From positions 992,001-1,056,000 of the forward strand of contig PMSI01000001.1 of NCBI GenBank assembly GCA_003168375.1: 64,000 bases of DNA. The letters are read 5' to 3'. The first letter of the stretch is position 1. Every line of letters starts with the position of its first letter. A program made the position numbers and the translations under genes. Shown here piece after piece: positions 33,959 through 42,219 of this stretch. The DNA is from Vulcanimicrobiota bacterium (GTDB taxonomy: Bacteria; Vulcanimicrobiota; Vulcanimicrobiia; Vulcanimicrobiales; Vulcanimicrobiaceae). Under the pieces are notes generated by a model. It saw only the letters and a program-made list of their open reading frames with translations, ran no database searches and was not told where the DNA came from.

Positions 33959-34669
33959 TCAAACTTCCTTGGCAGGACTAGGACCAAGCAGCGAACGCGC
34001 CCGGCTGAATACGGCGTCGAGCATCGATTCGGTGAGGACGCCGGTGTTCGTATTCTGCCGGCTCGGGTGGTACGAAGCGAGCAGCGTCACACCGGCACGC
34101 CCGGGCAGATCGACGACCGTCTCGGCCAGATGGGCGAACGGCCCGCGCGGGCCGCAGTACGTCCCGATCTCTTTGGCCAGCGCGTGGACGGCGTCGTCGG
34201 CGATCTTGCCGAGCGTCACCACGACGCGAACGTTTCGCAGCGCCGCGAACTCGTCGCGCAAGTACGGGGCACAGTTCGCCCGCTGCTCGGGCGTCGGCTT
34301 GTTGGCGGGCGGCGCGCAGCGGACCGCGGCGGTGATGAACGTGTCGCGCAGCACCAGCCCGTCGTCGCGATGCGAGGCGTTCGGCTGGCTGGCGAAGCCC
34401 GCGCGGTGCAGCGCCCGGTAGAGCCACTCGCCGCTCCCGTCGCCGGTGAAGACGCGGCCGGTCCGGTTGGAGCCGTGGGCACCCGGGGCGAGGCCGACGA
34501 GTACGACCCGTGCCCGCGGGTCGCCCCAGCCGGGCACGGGGCGCGACCAGTAGTCCTGGTCCAGGAATGCGCGCTTCTTCACGCGCCCGATCTCGGCGCA
34601 GTACGCCCGCAGCTCGGGGCACTTGCGGCACGCGACAACGCGCCGCTCGATCGTCTCGAGGGTGGGCAT
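33959..34669 (-). CDS. Family 5-like uracil-DNA glycosylase (UDGb)
   Basis: Base-excision repair glycosylase of 236 residues. The motif GLAPGAHGSNRTGR (59-72) and the C-terminal SYHPSRQNTNTG are those of UDGb, which removes uracil, hypoxanthine and xanthine. Four Cys (14, 17, 118 and 133) fit the iron-sulfur cluster of families 4 and 5. Family 4 would show GEAPGxxE instead. It is the first gene of a two-gene operon ended by the terminator at 33602. Confidence 0.92.
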   Translation of the reverse strand: MPTLETIERRVVACRKCPELRAYCAEIGRVKKRAFLDQDYWSRPVPGWGDPRARVVLVGLAPGAHGSNRTGRVFTGDGSGEWLYRALHRAGFASQPNASHRDDGLVLRDTFITAAVRCAPPANKPTPEQRANCAPYLRDEFAALRNVRVVVTLGKIADDAVHALAKEIGTYCGPRGPFAHLAETVVDLPGRAGVTLLASYHPSRQNTNTGVLTESMLDAVFSRARSLLGPSPAKEV

Positions 34670-34903
34670 CGGTGCGTGCCTTCGACGCCGGCGGCGAATG
34701 CCTGGGATATGCCGAACGGCGGGGCCGCCCAGCCCGGCGCCGGCCGCGGCGCCGACGCCGTGCTCGCCCGCAGGACCGACCGGCGCACGTCGTAGCCGGG
34801 CGCGTAATGCGTTCGACAGTGAGCGTGTAAGCGGGCGGTAATCTCCTCGTGGTTCGCTGCGGGTCGGCGGCTACGAACCGCTATCCGAACAAGGAGCATT
34901 CCC

Positions 34904-35794
34904 GTGCCCAACACCGCAATTCTCAAGGCGAGCGTTTCGTCGTTGGTTTTCGACGGCGACCTCAAGCAAACGTTCAGCGTGCAGAACACCGGCAACGCCG
35001 ACGTTCACGTCGCGTCGATCGGTGTCACCGGCCCGAACGCCGCGTCGTTTCACGTCAAGATTCCCGTCAACTTCGTCGTGCACAAGAACGCGAACCACAC
35101 CGTCGAGGTCGATCTCGCGGGGGGCCTCAACAGCCACATCGCGGCTCACGCGAGCCTGACCGTCCACAGCAACGCGCCGGACGTGCACGTCTCCCTGACC
35201 AAGCTCGCCCAAAAAGTTCCGCACGGTTCCTCACCGAGCCCCGGCCACGGCGAGGATCCGTCGACCGGCCCAAATGAGAACGATCCGAGCGGCACCGGCT
35301 GGGGAGTCCCCGGCGGCGGCTGCTTCGCGGCTGGGACGCACGTCCTGATGGCGGACGGCACGCCGCGGCGAATCGAGGACGTCGGCGTCGGCGACACGAT
35401 CCTCGCGATCGCCGAGCGCGACCACGCCGAGCAGAGCGCGCCATCAGCCGGAACCGCCCGCATCGAACGCGTGCTGCGACATGGCGGCGGCCACCCGCTG
35501 CTCGACGTCGACGGCATCCTGGCGACGCCGGTGCATCGCTGGGCCGTGCGCGACGGCGGCGACCGCGCAGGCTTCTTGCGCACCGACCAGCTCGTAGCAG
35601 GCGCGACCGCGCTTCGCGTCTACGACGGCGGCGCTGCGGCGTGGCGCCCGGCGGCCGAAGCCGTGCCGTCCGGCTCCGCGGAGACCGTCTACAACTTCAC
35701 GACCAGCGCACGCACCTATCTCGTCGGGGCTCGCGCCGACGGTCCGTGGTACGTCGTCCACAACGATAAGAACGAGCAGACCGAGAAGACGTAA
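34904..35794 (+). CDS. Solitary HINT-domain (PT-HINT/intein-like) protein
   Basis: The 296-residue protein has an Ig-like ASPM/Hydin-type domain (about 1-100, FSVQNTGNADVHVASIGVTG), a Gly/Pro/Asp-rich linker (105-138), and a HINT domain (140-287). HINT features are the nucleophile Cys140 in GGGCFAAGTHVLMADG, block B TPVH (208-211), and the C-terminal TYLVGARADGPWYVVHN, matching the pretoxin-HINT form of polymorphic toxins. Only nine residues (DKNEQTEKT) follow His-Asn, so no toxin domain is present. Start GTG 34904 follows AAGGAG at good spacing. No signal peptide is evident. Self-cleavage at Cys140 or Asn287 is predicted but not shown. Confidence 0.82.
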   Translation: MPNTAILKASVSSLVFDGDLKQTFSVQNTGNADVHVASIGVTGPNAASFHVKIPVNFVVHKNANHTVEVDLAGGLNSHIAAHASLTVHSNAPDVHVSLTKLAQKVPHGSSPSPGHGEDPSTGPNENDPSGTGWGVPGGGCFAAGTHVLMADGTPRRIEDVGVGDTILAIAERDHAEQSAPSAGTARIERVLRHGGGHPLLDVDGILATPVHRWAVRDGGDRAGFLRTDQLVAGATALRVYDGGAAAWRPAAEAVPSGSAETVYNFTTSARTYLVGARADGPWYVVHNDKNEQTEKT

Positions 35795-35863
35795 AGCCGA
35801 CCCTACGGCGCTTCGACCATCGTCTTTGGCGATTCCGGCGCCGCGTGCGACCATGGACGGACC

Positions 35864-37060
35864 TTGTCCCGCCTCGACGTCCGCTCCATGGTCCTCCTCG
35901 CATCGGCGCACCTAGCCGATGACGTCAACCAGAGCTTCATCCCGGCGCTGCTCCCGATCCTAATCGTCCACTGGCACATCTCGCACGCGACGGCGGGGAC
36001 GCTGGTGCTCTGCCAAGCGATTTCCTCGTCGGTCGTCCAGCCGGGGATCGGGCACTTGGCCGACCGCCGCTCGATGCCGTGGCTGATCCCGCTGGGGATG
36101 TTCTTGGCGGGGAGCGGCGTCGCGTTGCTGGGCGTGCTCCCGACGATGCCGCTGTTGTTCCTGGCCGCACTGGTGAGCGGGATCGGGGTGGCGGCGTTCC
36201 ATCCCGAGGCGGCGCGGTTCGCCAACTACGTCTCGGGCGCGAAGAAGGCCAGCGGGATGCGCTGGTTCACGGTCGGCGGAAACCTCGGGTTCGCGATAGG
36301 GCCGGCGTTCGCCACCGTCGCGATCGCGGCGTGGGGGCTGGCGGGGACGCTCGCTGCGGCGATCCCGGTCACGCTCATGGCGATGGTATCGCTGATCGAA
36401 CTCCCGCGGCTCAGCCGCTTCGCGCCCGTGCGAGGCAAAAAGCGCGTCTCGGACGGCCGCGACGACTGGACTTCGTTCGGGAAGCTCAGCGGGTTCGTGA
36501 TCGTCCGCTCGATGGCGTACCTCGGGATGGTCGCCTTCATCCCGCTCTACGTGGTCGAAGTGCTGCACGGGTCGGCGGCGGTCGGCGGCCTCACCGACAC
36601 CGCGTTCCTGCTGGCCGGCGCGGCGGGGACGATCGCCGGCGGGCCGATCGCCGACCGCGTCGGCCGCAAGCCGGTGCTGATCTGGTCGACCGGCCTGACC
36701 GTCATCATGGTCGCGGTGCTGGTCGTGCTGACCGGCGGCGGCGGGCCGCTGCCGCTCGCGATCGGGATCCTGATCCCGACCGGCTTCGTGCTGGTTGCCT
36801 CGCAGGCGTCGTTCGTCGTGCTCGGCCAGGAGTATCTGCCGAACCGGGTCGGCCTCGCCTCCGGGGTGACGCTCGGGCTCGCGGTCTCGCTCGGCGGCGG
36901 CCTCTCGCCGGCACTGGGCGCGATCGCCGACCATTTCGGCGTCGGCGCGACGCTGCTGACCGTCTCCGGACTCGCGCTCGCCGCGACGCTGATCGCGTTC
37001 ACGCTCCCCGGTGAGACGCGCCGCACCACCCGTCCGTCCGACGCGGTCGCCCCGACCTGA
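35864..37060 (+). CDS. MFS transporter, fosmidomycin-resistance (Fsr)-like
   Basis: A twelve-helix major facilitator of 398 residues. LADDVNQSFIPALLPIL in helix 1 and HPEAARFANYVSGAKKASGM after helix 4 are characteristic of the Fsr subgroup; ADRVGRKPVL is the repeat of MFS motif A. TTG 35864 gives eight residues before ATG 35888, which is an equally good start. Exported compound unknown. It converges with trmL. Confidence 0.85.
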   Translation: MSRLDVRSMVLLASAHLADDVNQSFIPALLPILIVHWHISHATAGTLVLCQAISSSVVQPGIGHLADRRSMPWLIPLGMFLAGSGVALLGVLPTMPLLFLAALVSGIGVAAFHPEAARFANYVSGAKKASGMRWFTVGGNLGFAIGPAFATVAIAAWGLAGTLAAAIPVTLMAMVSLIELPRLSRFAPVRGKKRVSDGRDDWTSFGKLSGFVIVRSMAYLGMVAFIPLYVVEVLHGSAAVGGLTDTAFLLAGAAGTIAGGPIADRVGRKPVLIWSTGLTVIMVAVLVVLTGGGGPLPLAIGILIPTGFVLVASQASFVVLGQEYLPNRVGLASGVTLGLAVSLGGGLSPALGAIADHFGVGATLLTVSGLALAATLIAFTLPGETRRTTRPSDAVAPT

Positions 37061-37064
37061 CGGC

Positions 37065-37586
37065 CTAGGTCAAGCCCGGGAACCCGAGCCGCGCCAGCGC
37101 GGCGTACGTCACCACGCCGGCCGCCGTCGAGAGGTTGATCGAACGGACGGAGCCCGGCCGCATCGGGATGCGGAGCGCGCGATCGGGGTGCGCGTCGAGC
37201 AGCGCTTGCGGTAAGCCCGCCGTCTCCTTGCCGAACACCAGCGCGTCGCCGCGCGCGAACGCGGCGTCCGCGTAGCCGCGCGCCGCGCGCGTCGAGAGCA
37301 GCCACAGCCGGTCGGCGGCGAAGGTGGCGAGGAACGCGTCGAGCGACGGATGGACGACGACGCCGACCGCGTCCCAGTAATCGAGCCCGGCGCGCTTGAG
37401 CTCGCGGTCGTCGATGCGAAACCCGAGCGGTTCGACAAGGTGCAGCGCGCAGCCGGTCGCCGCACACAGCCGCGCGACGTTCCCGGTGTTCGGCGGTATC
37501 TCGGGCTCGACGAGCACGACGTGCAGCGGCGCATCGCGCACCGCCTCCGGCGCGACCAGACGTCCGCGCGGCTGCGTTTTTGTCAT
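37065..37586 (-). CDS. trmL: tRNA (cytidine/uridine-34-2'-O)-methyltransferase TrmL
   Basis: SPOUT methyltransferase of 173 residues acting on the wobble ribose of tRNA-Leu. Motifs are LVEPEIPPNTGNVARLCAATG (21, split as LVEPEIPPNTG and NVARLCAATG), FGKETAGLP, and the knot RIPMRPGSVRSINLSTAAGV. The ATG lies within a dispersed repeat copy and overlaps the upstream protease stop by 4 bp. The first ~20 residues before LHVVLVEPE are longer than in E. coli TrmL. Confidence 0.92.
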   Translation of the reverse strand: MTKTQPRGRLVAPEAVRDAPLHVVLVEPEIPPNTGNVARLCAATGCALHLVEPLGFRIDDRELKRAGLDYWDAVGVVVHPSLDAFLATFAADRLWLLSTRAARGYADAAFARGDALVFGKETAGLPQALLDAHPDRALRIPMRPGSVRSINLSTAAGVVTYAALARLGFPGLT

Positions 37587-37604
37587 CCTGAGCCTGTCGA
37601 AGGG
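37582..37604 (-). repeat. Dispersed junction repeat, copy 3
   Basis: Minus-strand copy of the repeat with one base changed (CTTCGACAGGCTCAGG). As with copy 2 it encodes PSTGSG-stop for the upstream gene (C39-like protease) and the ATG of the downstream gene (trmL) in the same ATGA overlap. Confidence 0.8.
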
Positions 37605-38479
37605 GCGGCGCCGTTCGCCAGCGCCACCAGCTCGGCGGTCCGCTCGCGTGGCGCGACGAGATACGCGACGCCGCCGTGCGCGCGGAAGACGAGGTCGAGC
37701 GCGGCGCGCGGATAGCGCGTCGCGATCGACGGGTGCGCGGGATCGTTCACGGCGACGTGCGAGGCGTCGATGCCGCGCACGACGAGCAGATGACCCTCGC
37801 TGTGCTCGAGCGGCGCGCCGGGCAACTCACCGGCGTTCCAGCCGATCGAGATCGCGACCGGGAGTCCCGCCTCGATGAACGCGGCCACGTGGTCGATCCC
37901 GCGCAGGTACGCGACGACGCCGCGCAGCCCGCGCGCGCCTGCGTACGCCGCATTGAACGCCCAGTTGCCCGTCCCGCCGTACGCGTCGTCGTACACGCCA
38001 CGCGCGACCTCGGGGACACCGGCCGCGACACCATGGTACCGGAGCAGCATCGCGAGCGCCGCCGCCGAGCACCAGCCGTGCGCGTCGGGATAGGCCGAGG
38101 AGTACTGCGAGACGCGCGGGACGTCGAGCTCGCCGGTGGGGACGCGTGCGGCGGCGGGCGCGCCGGGCGGTGGCGGAACGGCGACCGCGACCGCGTCGAG
38201 CTCCACGCTGCTCGCGATCCCGATCGCCGAGACCGCGACGTCGCTCTCCACGACGTCGACCTCGATCCGCGTTATTTGGTCGGCGCCGTTCTCGGACCGG
38301 CGCGCCTCGGGCGACCAGCGCGCGTACGGCAACGGCGGCGAGACCGTACCGCCGGCGCGGTATGCGATCAGCGCGATCCCGCCCGCCGGCGCGTCGCTGT
38401 TCCACGACACGACGGCGCGCCTCGACGGCAGCACGCGCACCAGGGCGTGCGCTCCCGGGCGTTCGATCAGCCGCAGCAC
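37583..38479 (-). CDS. C39-like cysteine peptidase
   Basis: The 298 residues have an N-terminal beta-rich region (about 1-110) and a C-terminal papain-like Peptidase_C39_2 domain. Candidate catalytic residues are Cys in HGWCSAAALAMLLRYHG, His in EGHLLVVRGID and Asp in VNDPAH. No signal peptide is evident. It starts with GTG one base after the end of the peptide-binding protein. A role in trimming peptides taken up by the neighbouring system is plausible. The C-terminal PSTGSG comes from the repeat. Confidence 0.8.
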   Translation of the reverse strand: MLRLIERPGAHALVRVLPSRRAVVSWNSDAPAGGIALIAYRAGGTVSPPLPYARWSPEARRSENGADQITRIEVDVVESDVAVSAIGIASSVELDAVAVAVPPPPGAPAAARVPTGELDVPRVSQYSSAYPDAHGWCSAAALAMLLRYHGVAAGVPEVARGVYDDAYGGTGNWAFNAAYAGARGLRGVVAYLRGIDHVAAFIEAGLPVAISIGWNAGELPGAPLEHSEGHLLVVRGIDASHVAVNDPAHPSIATRYPRAALDLVFRAHGGVAYLVAPRERTAELVALANGAAPSTGSG

Positions 38480-38480
38480 C

Positions 38481-40115
38481 CTAGATCGACCACTCCCAGC
38501 AGTTCCAGTAGTCGGAGATGTACGAGGCCGGCTTCCAGTTCTTGAGGTCGCTATTGACCGCGGTGAACGAGTTCTGCCAGTACAGGTAGACGGCCGGGGT
38601 CAGCTCGCGGATCCGGTCGGCCTGGCGCTGATAGAGCGCTTTTCGTTTGGCGCGGTCGACGGTGAGGTTCGCGTCGTGGCTGACTTGCGTCAGCAGCGGA
38701 TCGTTCAGCCACGACGCGTTCGAACCGTGCGGGGGGATCATCTTCCCGCTCCAGAGACCCTCGTTGTCGGGGTCGGGTCCCTGCGTCTCGATGGTGAATT
38801 CAGAGTCGTACTTTCCGCTGTAGATCGGCCCGGTCTGCGCGAAGAGCAGGCTGGTCTGATAGTTCTTCGGCTCGAGGCGCACGCCGACGTCCTTGAGGTC
38901 TTGCTGCATCTGGAGCTCGGCCTGAATGTTCGCCGGCTTCGACACGGTCGTGGAGACGGTAAATGCCAGCGGGACGCCGTCTTTCACGCGCGTGCCGCCG
39001 GAGCCGGCCTTCCAGCCTGCAGCGTCGAGCAGCCGCCGCGCGTCGGCCAGGTCGCGCTTCATCGGCGCGATCCCGGTCGGTGCGGCCCATGAGAGCGGGA
39101 AGATCTCCGTCGCCGCGCGCTGGTTGTAACCGTGGTAGATCGTGCCGTTGATGCGGTCCCAGTCGATCGCCTCGCCGATCGCGCGCCGCACGCGCGGATC
39201 GGAGAGCTGCGGCTTCGCGGTATTGAACTGCAGCCGCCGCAGGTTCGCGATCAGGCGTTTCGTCACGATGAAGCCGCTGAGCGACTTGAGCCGGTCGATC
39301 TGCGATTCCGTGACGCTGTCGAAAAGGTCGACGTCGTGGGTCTGCAAGAGCGTGAACAGGGTGTCGGCATTCGGGATGATGCGATATGTGACGCGGTCGA
39401 GTGCCGGCTTGCCGCGCCAGTACAGCGGGTTCGCGGCGAGCTCGAGCGACGAGCCGTGGTTCCACGCAGTGAGCACGAACGGTCCGCTCGAGATCGGCTT
39501 GCTGTTGTATGGCGCGTGGTTGAGATCGGGCAGCTTCTCGAGCAGATGCGCCGGGAGCGGCGGATAGCCGGCGCCGCCGCAGGCGAAGATCCCCATGATC
39601 CCGCCGTACGGTTTCTTGAGGTGCACGACGACGGTGTTGGGGTCCGGCAGATCCATCGACCTGATGTCGTCCCAGCCGGTCGTGAGCCGCGTGTTGTTGC
39701 GCGGGTTCATGACGGCTTTCCACGTGAACACGAGATCGCGGCCGTCGTACGGCGCGCCGTCCGACCACTTCATCCCCTTCCGGATGTGCAGCGTGATCGT
39801 GTGCTGGTCTTTCGAGATGCCGCCGTTCTCCAGGGTCGGCACCTCGGTCGCAGCGGCGGGGAGATACTCGCCCGCCTGGCCGTAGCGGAAGAGCGGCTCG
39901 GAGATGAACTGCGCGATTTGGTCGGCCGCGTCGGTGTTCGCGAACAGCTTGTTCAGCGTGTCGGGTTCCTCGCCGGCCGCGCCGATGACGAGATGCCCGG
40001 GGCGCGTCCACGCGTGGCGGCCGCCGGGCTGGTTCTGATCGACCTTCGTGCAGGCGCCGAGCAGCACGGCGCATGCGGCCAGCGCCGCGAGGAACTGGGT
40101 CTCCACGTTACGCAC
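38481..40115 (-). CDS. ABC-type peptide-binding lipoprotein (SBP family 5)
   Basis: The 544-residue periplasmic solute-binding protein has a signal sequence with lipobox LLGAC (Cys22), followed by the DppA/OppA fold: HLVIGAAGEEPDTLNKLF, ISEPLFRYG, and the family segment KWSDGAPYDGRDLVFTW. No permease or ATPase genes lie nearby, so it is an orphan binding protein or its transporter is elsewhere. With DgcA/DgcN-like enzymes upstream, murein peptides are a likely ligand. GTG start overlaps the upstream gene by 8 bp. Confidence 0.9.
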   Translation of the reverse strand: MRNVETQFLAALAACAVLLGACTKVDQNQPGGRHAWTRPGHLVIGAAGEEPDTLNKLFANTDAADQIAQFISEPLFRYGQAGEYLPAAATEVPTLENGGISKDQHTITLHIRKGMKWSDGAPYDGRDLVFTWKAVMNPRNNTRLTTGWDDIRSMDLPDPNTVVVHLKKPYGGIMGIFACGGAGYPPLPAHLLEKLPDLNHAPYNSKPISSGPFVLTAWNHGSSLELAANPLYWRGKPALDRVTYRIIPNADTLFTLLQTHDVDLFDSVTESQIDRLKSLSGFIVTKRLIANLRRLQFNTAKPQLSDPRVRRAIGEAIDWDRINGTIYHGYNQRAATEIFPLSWAAPTGIAPMKRDLADARRLLDAAGWKAGSGGTRVKDGVPLAFTVSTTVSKPANIQAELQMQQDLKDVGVRLEPKNYQTSLLFAQTGPIYSGKYDSEFTIETQGPDPDNEGLWSGKMIPPHGSNASWLNDPLLTQVSHDANLTVDRAKRKALYQRQADRIRELTPAVYLYWQNSFTAVNSDLKNWKPASYISDYWNCWEWSI

Positions 40116-41130
40116 CAGAGACCTCCGAGAGCTGCCATATCTCCGCGCTGAACCGATAGCTGCGCAGGCCGTCGACCCCGGTCCATGCCGAGTGATAGCG
40201 CGTGTAGACGTCGCGCGAACCGCCCCAGGTTCCGTCGGGACGCTGGCTCGCGACGAGAAACGCGATCCCGCGGCGCACGAGCGGTTCGCGACCGTCGAAC
40301 CCGAACGCCTTCAGCGTGTCGAGACCCTCGCCCACCATCTCGGCGTCGCGCCGGGCGATGCCGAGCGCGAGGCCTCGTCGGATGAACGCAACTTCGGCCG
40401 GCAGCAATCGCGGGGCGATCCGTTTGGCGCCGTAGCCGTTCAACGTATAGACGACGTGCGTGACCGCGTAGAACGTGTCGGAAAACGCCTTGCCTGACGG
40501 TGCGTACGGCCGCATGTGCGGCAGCCAGCGGATCACCTCGCGGTACGGCGCGCCCAGCCGGATCCCGTAGGCGTCGCCGGAGTACGTGGCGATCAGCGCG
40601 TCGGTGAAGGTGCCGAATTCCGGCGGCGGCCCCACCGCCGGATCGAAGCGCAGATAGTCCGACGCCGTGAACCGGCGCGCGGCGACGCGTAGCTGCCGTT
40701 TGAAACGCGAGTCGGTGATGCCGAGCCGATCGGCGCCGAGAGCGCCGTACACCAGATCGGCGACGTCGTCGGCGGTCGCGTTCGGCGGAACGAAGCGATG
40801 CTCGCGCCGCCATTGCCGGGCACGTTCGCGACCCATCGCGAGCGCGGCACGCGCGAGCTCGGGATCGCGCGCGGTGTGCGCGATGGTGGCGAAGCACCAC
40901 ATGTAGTCGTCGCCGTGCTCGCGAAAGTTCGCCGCGTTCGACGCCGACCGGTAGACGTAGTCGAGCGCGCGCCGGATCGTCCGCGAAACTGCCGCGTCGG
41001 GCACGTCCGTCGCCGCGGGTGCGGGCGGCGCAGCCGGCCTCGCGCTCGAGCTCGCGGTCGCGGCGAGCAACGCCACGCACGCCGCCGCCAGCATCGCGCG
41101 GAACACCACCGGCTTCGACCGCGCGCTCAT
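40108..41130 (-). CDS. Secreted alpha-helical protein, prenyltransferase-like repeats
   Basis: The 340 residues begin with a signal peptide (about 1-30, VFRAMLAAACVALLAATASS). The rest is helical; the C-terminal RRGIAFLVASQRPDGTWGG is the QW-like repeat of alpha/alpha-barrel proteins such as squalene cyclases and terpenoid cyclases. No DxDD motif is visible, so catalysis is doubtful. ATG 41130 overlaps the dgcN-like stop by 4 bp. Function unknown; probably a periplasmic binding or structural protein of this operon. Confidence 0.7.
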   Translation of the reverse strand: MSARSKPVVFRAMLAAACVALLAATASSSARPAAPPAPAATDVPDAAVSRTIRRALDYVYRSASNAANFREHGDDYMWCFATIAHTARDPELARAALAMGRERARQWRREHRFVPPNATADDVADLVYGALGADRLGITDSRFKRQLRVAARRFTASDYLRFDPAVGPPPEFGTFTDALIATYSGDAYGIRLGAPYREVIRWLPHMRPYAPSGKAFSDTFYAVTHVVYTLNGYGAKRIAPRLLPAEVAFIRRGLALGIARRDAEMVGEGLDTLKAFGFDGREPLVRRGIAFLVASQRPDGTWGGSRDVYTRYHSAWTGVDGLRSYRFSAEIWQLSEVSGA

Positions 41131-42191
41131 GCCTGCAGCACCGCGGTCTTCACCAGGGCGGGGGCGATCGCGTCGTAGAGCGCCTGCGGGCCGTTTCGGA
41201 CGACGTCGTCGCACGGCAGCCCGGTCTCTGCGCGCGCGCGCTCGATCTCTGCGCGCGCCTCCTCGTCGCTGCAGTCGCGCGTGTTGAGCGCGATCCCGAC
41301 GACACGGGCCGGCTTCACCGTCGCGCACAACGCTTCGTAGGTGCGGATGAGCGCGCGGTACGAGAGGATCGGAACGTCGTAGTCTTCGATGCGGTCGCGC
41401 GAGACGTTGTGCACGAGCACGAGCGCGTCGGGCGCGCCGCCGAACAGCAGGGCGAGCGTTACCGGCGCGAACGCCGGATTGTTGATCCCGCCTTGGCCTT
41501 CGAGGAACAGCAGTTCGCGCGCGCGCCGCTCGCCTTCGAGGACGAGCTGCTCGGCGGCGCCGGGCGCGAAGTCCGCGACGACGCGGTCGATCGCGGTCCC
41601 CCAGCCGGCGATCGCGATCCCGATCTGCCCGGTCGGCACGAAGGCCGCGTCGACGCCGCGCGCGCGCGCCGCCCGCAGCAGCTCGAGCGCCGCCGTCATC
41701 TTGCCGACCGCGGCGTCGCTCCCCACCGTCAGCACGATCTTCGCTTTGACGTCCCACGCCGCGCCGGAGAACAGCGGCGCCGCCGGCGGCAGGCGCAGGT
41801 CCCAGATGCGCGTGTCGTGCTCGCGGGCGAGCGCGGCAAACTCCTCGTCGTCGTTGAGCATCGCGTGCAGACCGCTCACGACCTCGAGCCGCGCCCGCAG
41901 CGCGCTGCAGATCGCCGCGCGAAAATCGTCCGGCAGCTTCCCGCCGGCCGGCGCGATCCCGACCAGCAGCGCGGTCGGCGCGAACGCCATCCCTTCTTCG
42001 AACGTCGCGACGATCGGCGCGTCGCTGGCGAGGTGCGGCATCACCTCGCGCACGCGGCGGCCGGCGAGCGCCGGGTCGACCACGGCGACCACGGTATCCG
42101 ACGAGTACGCGATCACGCCGTGCGCCATCTTCGCCGCGCGCGAGGTGAACGCGCGCGGCGCCAGGACGATGTACCGGCGCCCCTTCGACAA
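41127..42191 (-). CDS. DUF1611 protein, DgcN-like (D-glutamate N-acetyltransferase family)
   Basis: The 354-residue protein has an N-terminal Rossmann-like part (YIVLAPRAFTSRAAKMAHGV) and a P-loop-like LTVGSDAAVGKMTAALELL. DUF1611 proteins paired with a dipeptide-epimerase homologue have been described as DgcN, which N-acetylates D-glutamate. No ATG or GTG lies upstream in frame; the best start is TTG 42191, inside a dispersed repeat, whose arrival may have replaced the original 5' end. The dgcA-like gene is directly upstream. Confidence 0.82.
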   Translation of the reverse strand: MSKGRRYIVLAPRAFTSRAAKMAHGVIAYSSDTVVAVVDPALAGRRVREVMPHLASDAPIVATFEEGMAFAPTALLVGIAPAGGKLPDDFRAAICSALRARLEVVSGLHAMLNDDEEFAALAREHDTRIWDLRLPPAAPLFSGAAWDVKAKIVLTVGSDAAVGKMTAALELLRAARARGVDAAFVPTGQIGIAIAGWGTAIDRVVADFAPGAAEQLVLEGERRARELLFLEGQGGINNPAFAPVTLALLFGGAPDALVLVHNVSRDRIEDYDVPILSYRALIRTYEALCATVKPARVVGIALNTRDCSDEEARAEIERARAETGLPCDDVVRNGPQALYDAIAPALVKTAVLQA

Positions 42192-42203
42192 GCTCAGGAT
42201 GAC
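42181..42203 (+). repeat. Dispersed junction repeat, copy 4 (dgcN-like 5' end)
   Basis: A perfect copy of the consensus, here opposite in orientation to the surrounding minus-strand genes, unlike copies 1-3. In the dgcN-like frame it reads VILSLSKG and contains the TTG used as start. It sits between the dgcA-like stop (42220) and the dgcN-like coding region. Confidence 0.8.
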
Positions 42204-42219
42204 ATGCCCTTCGATGAAC

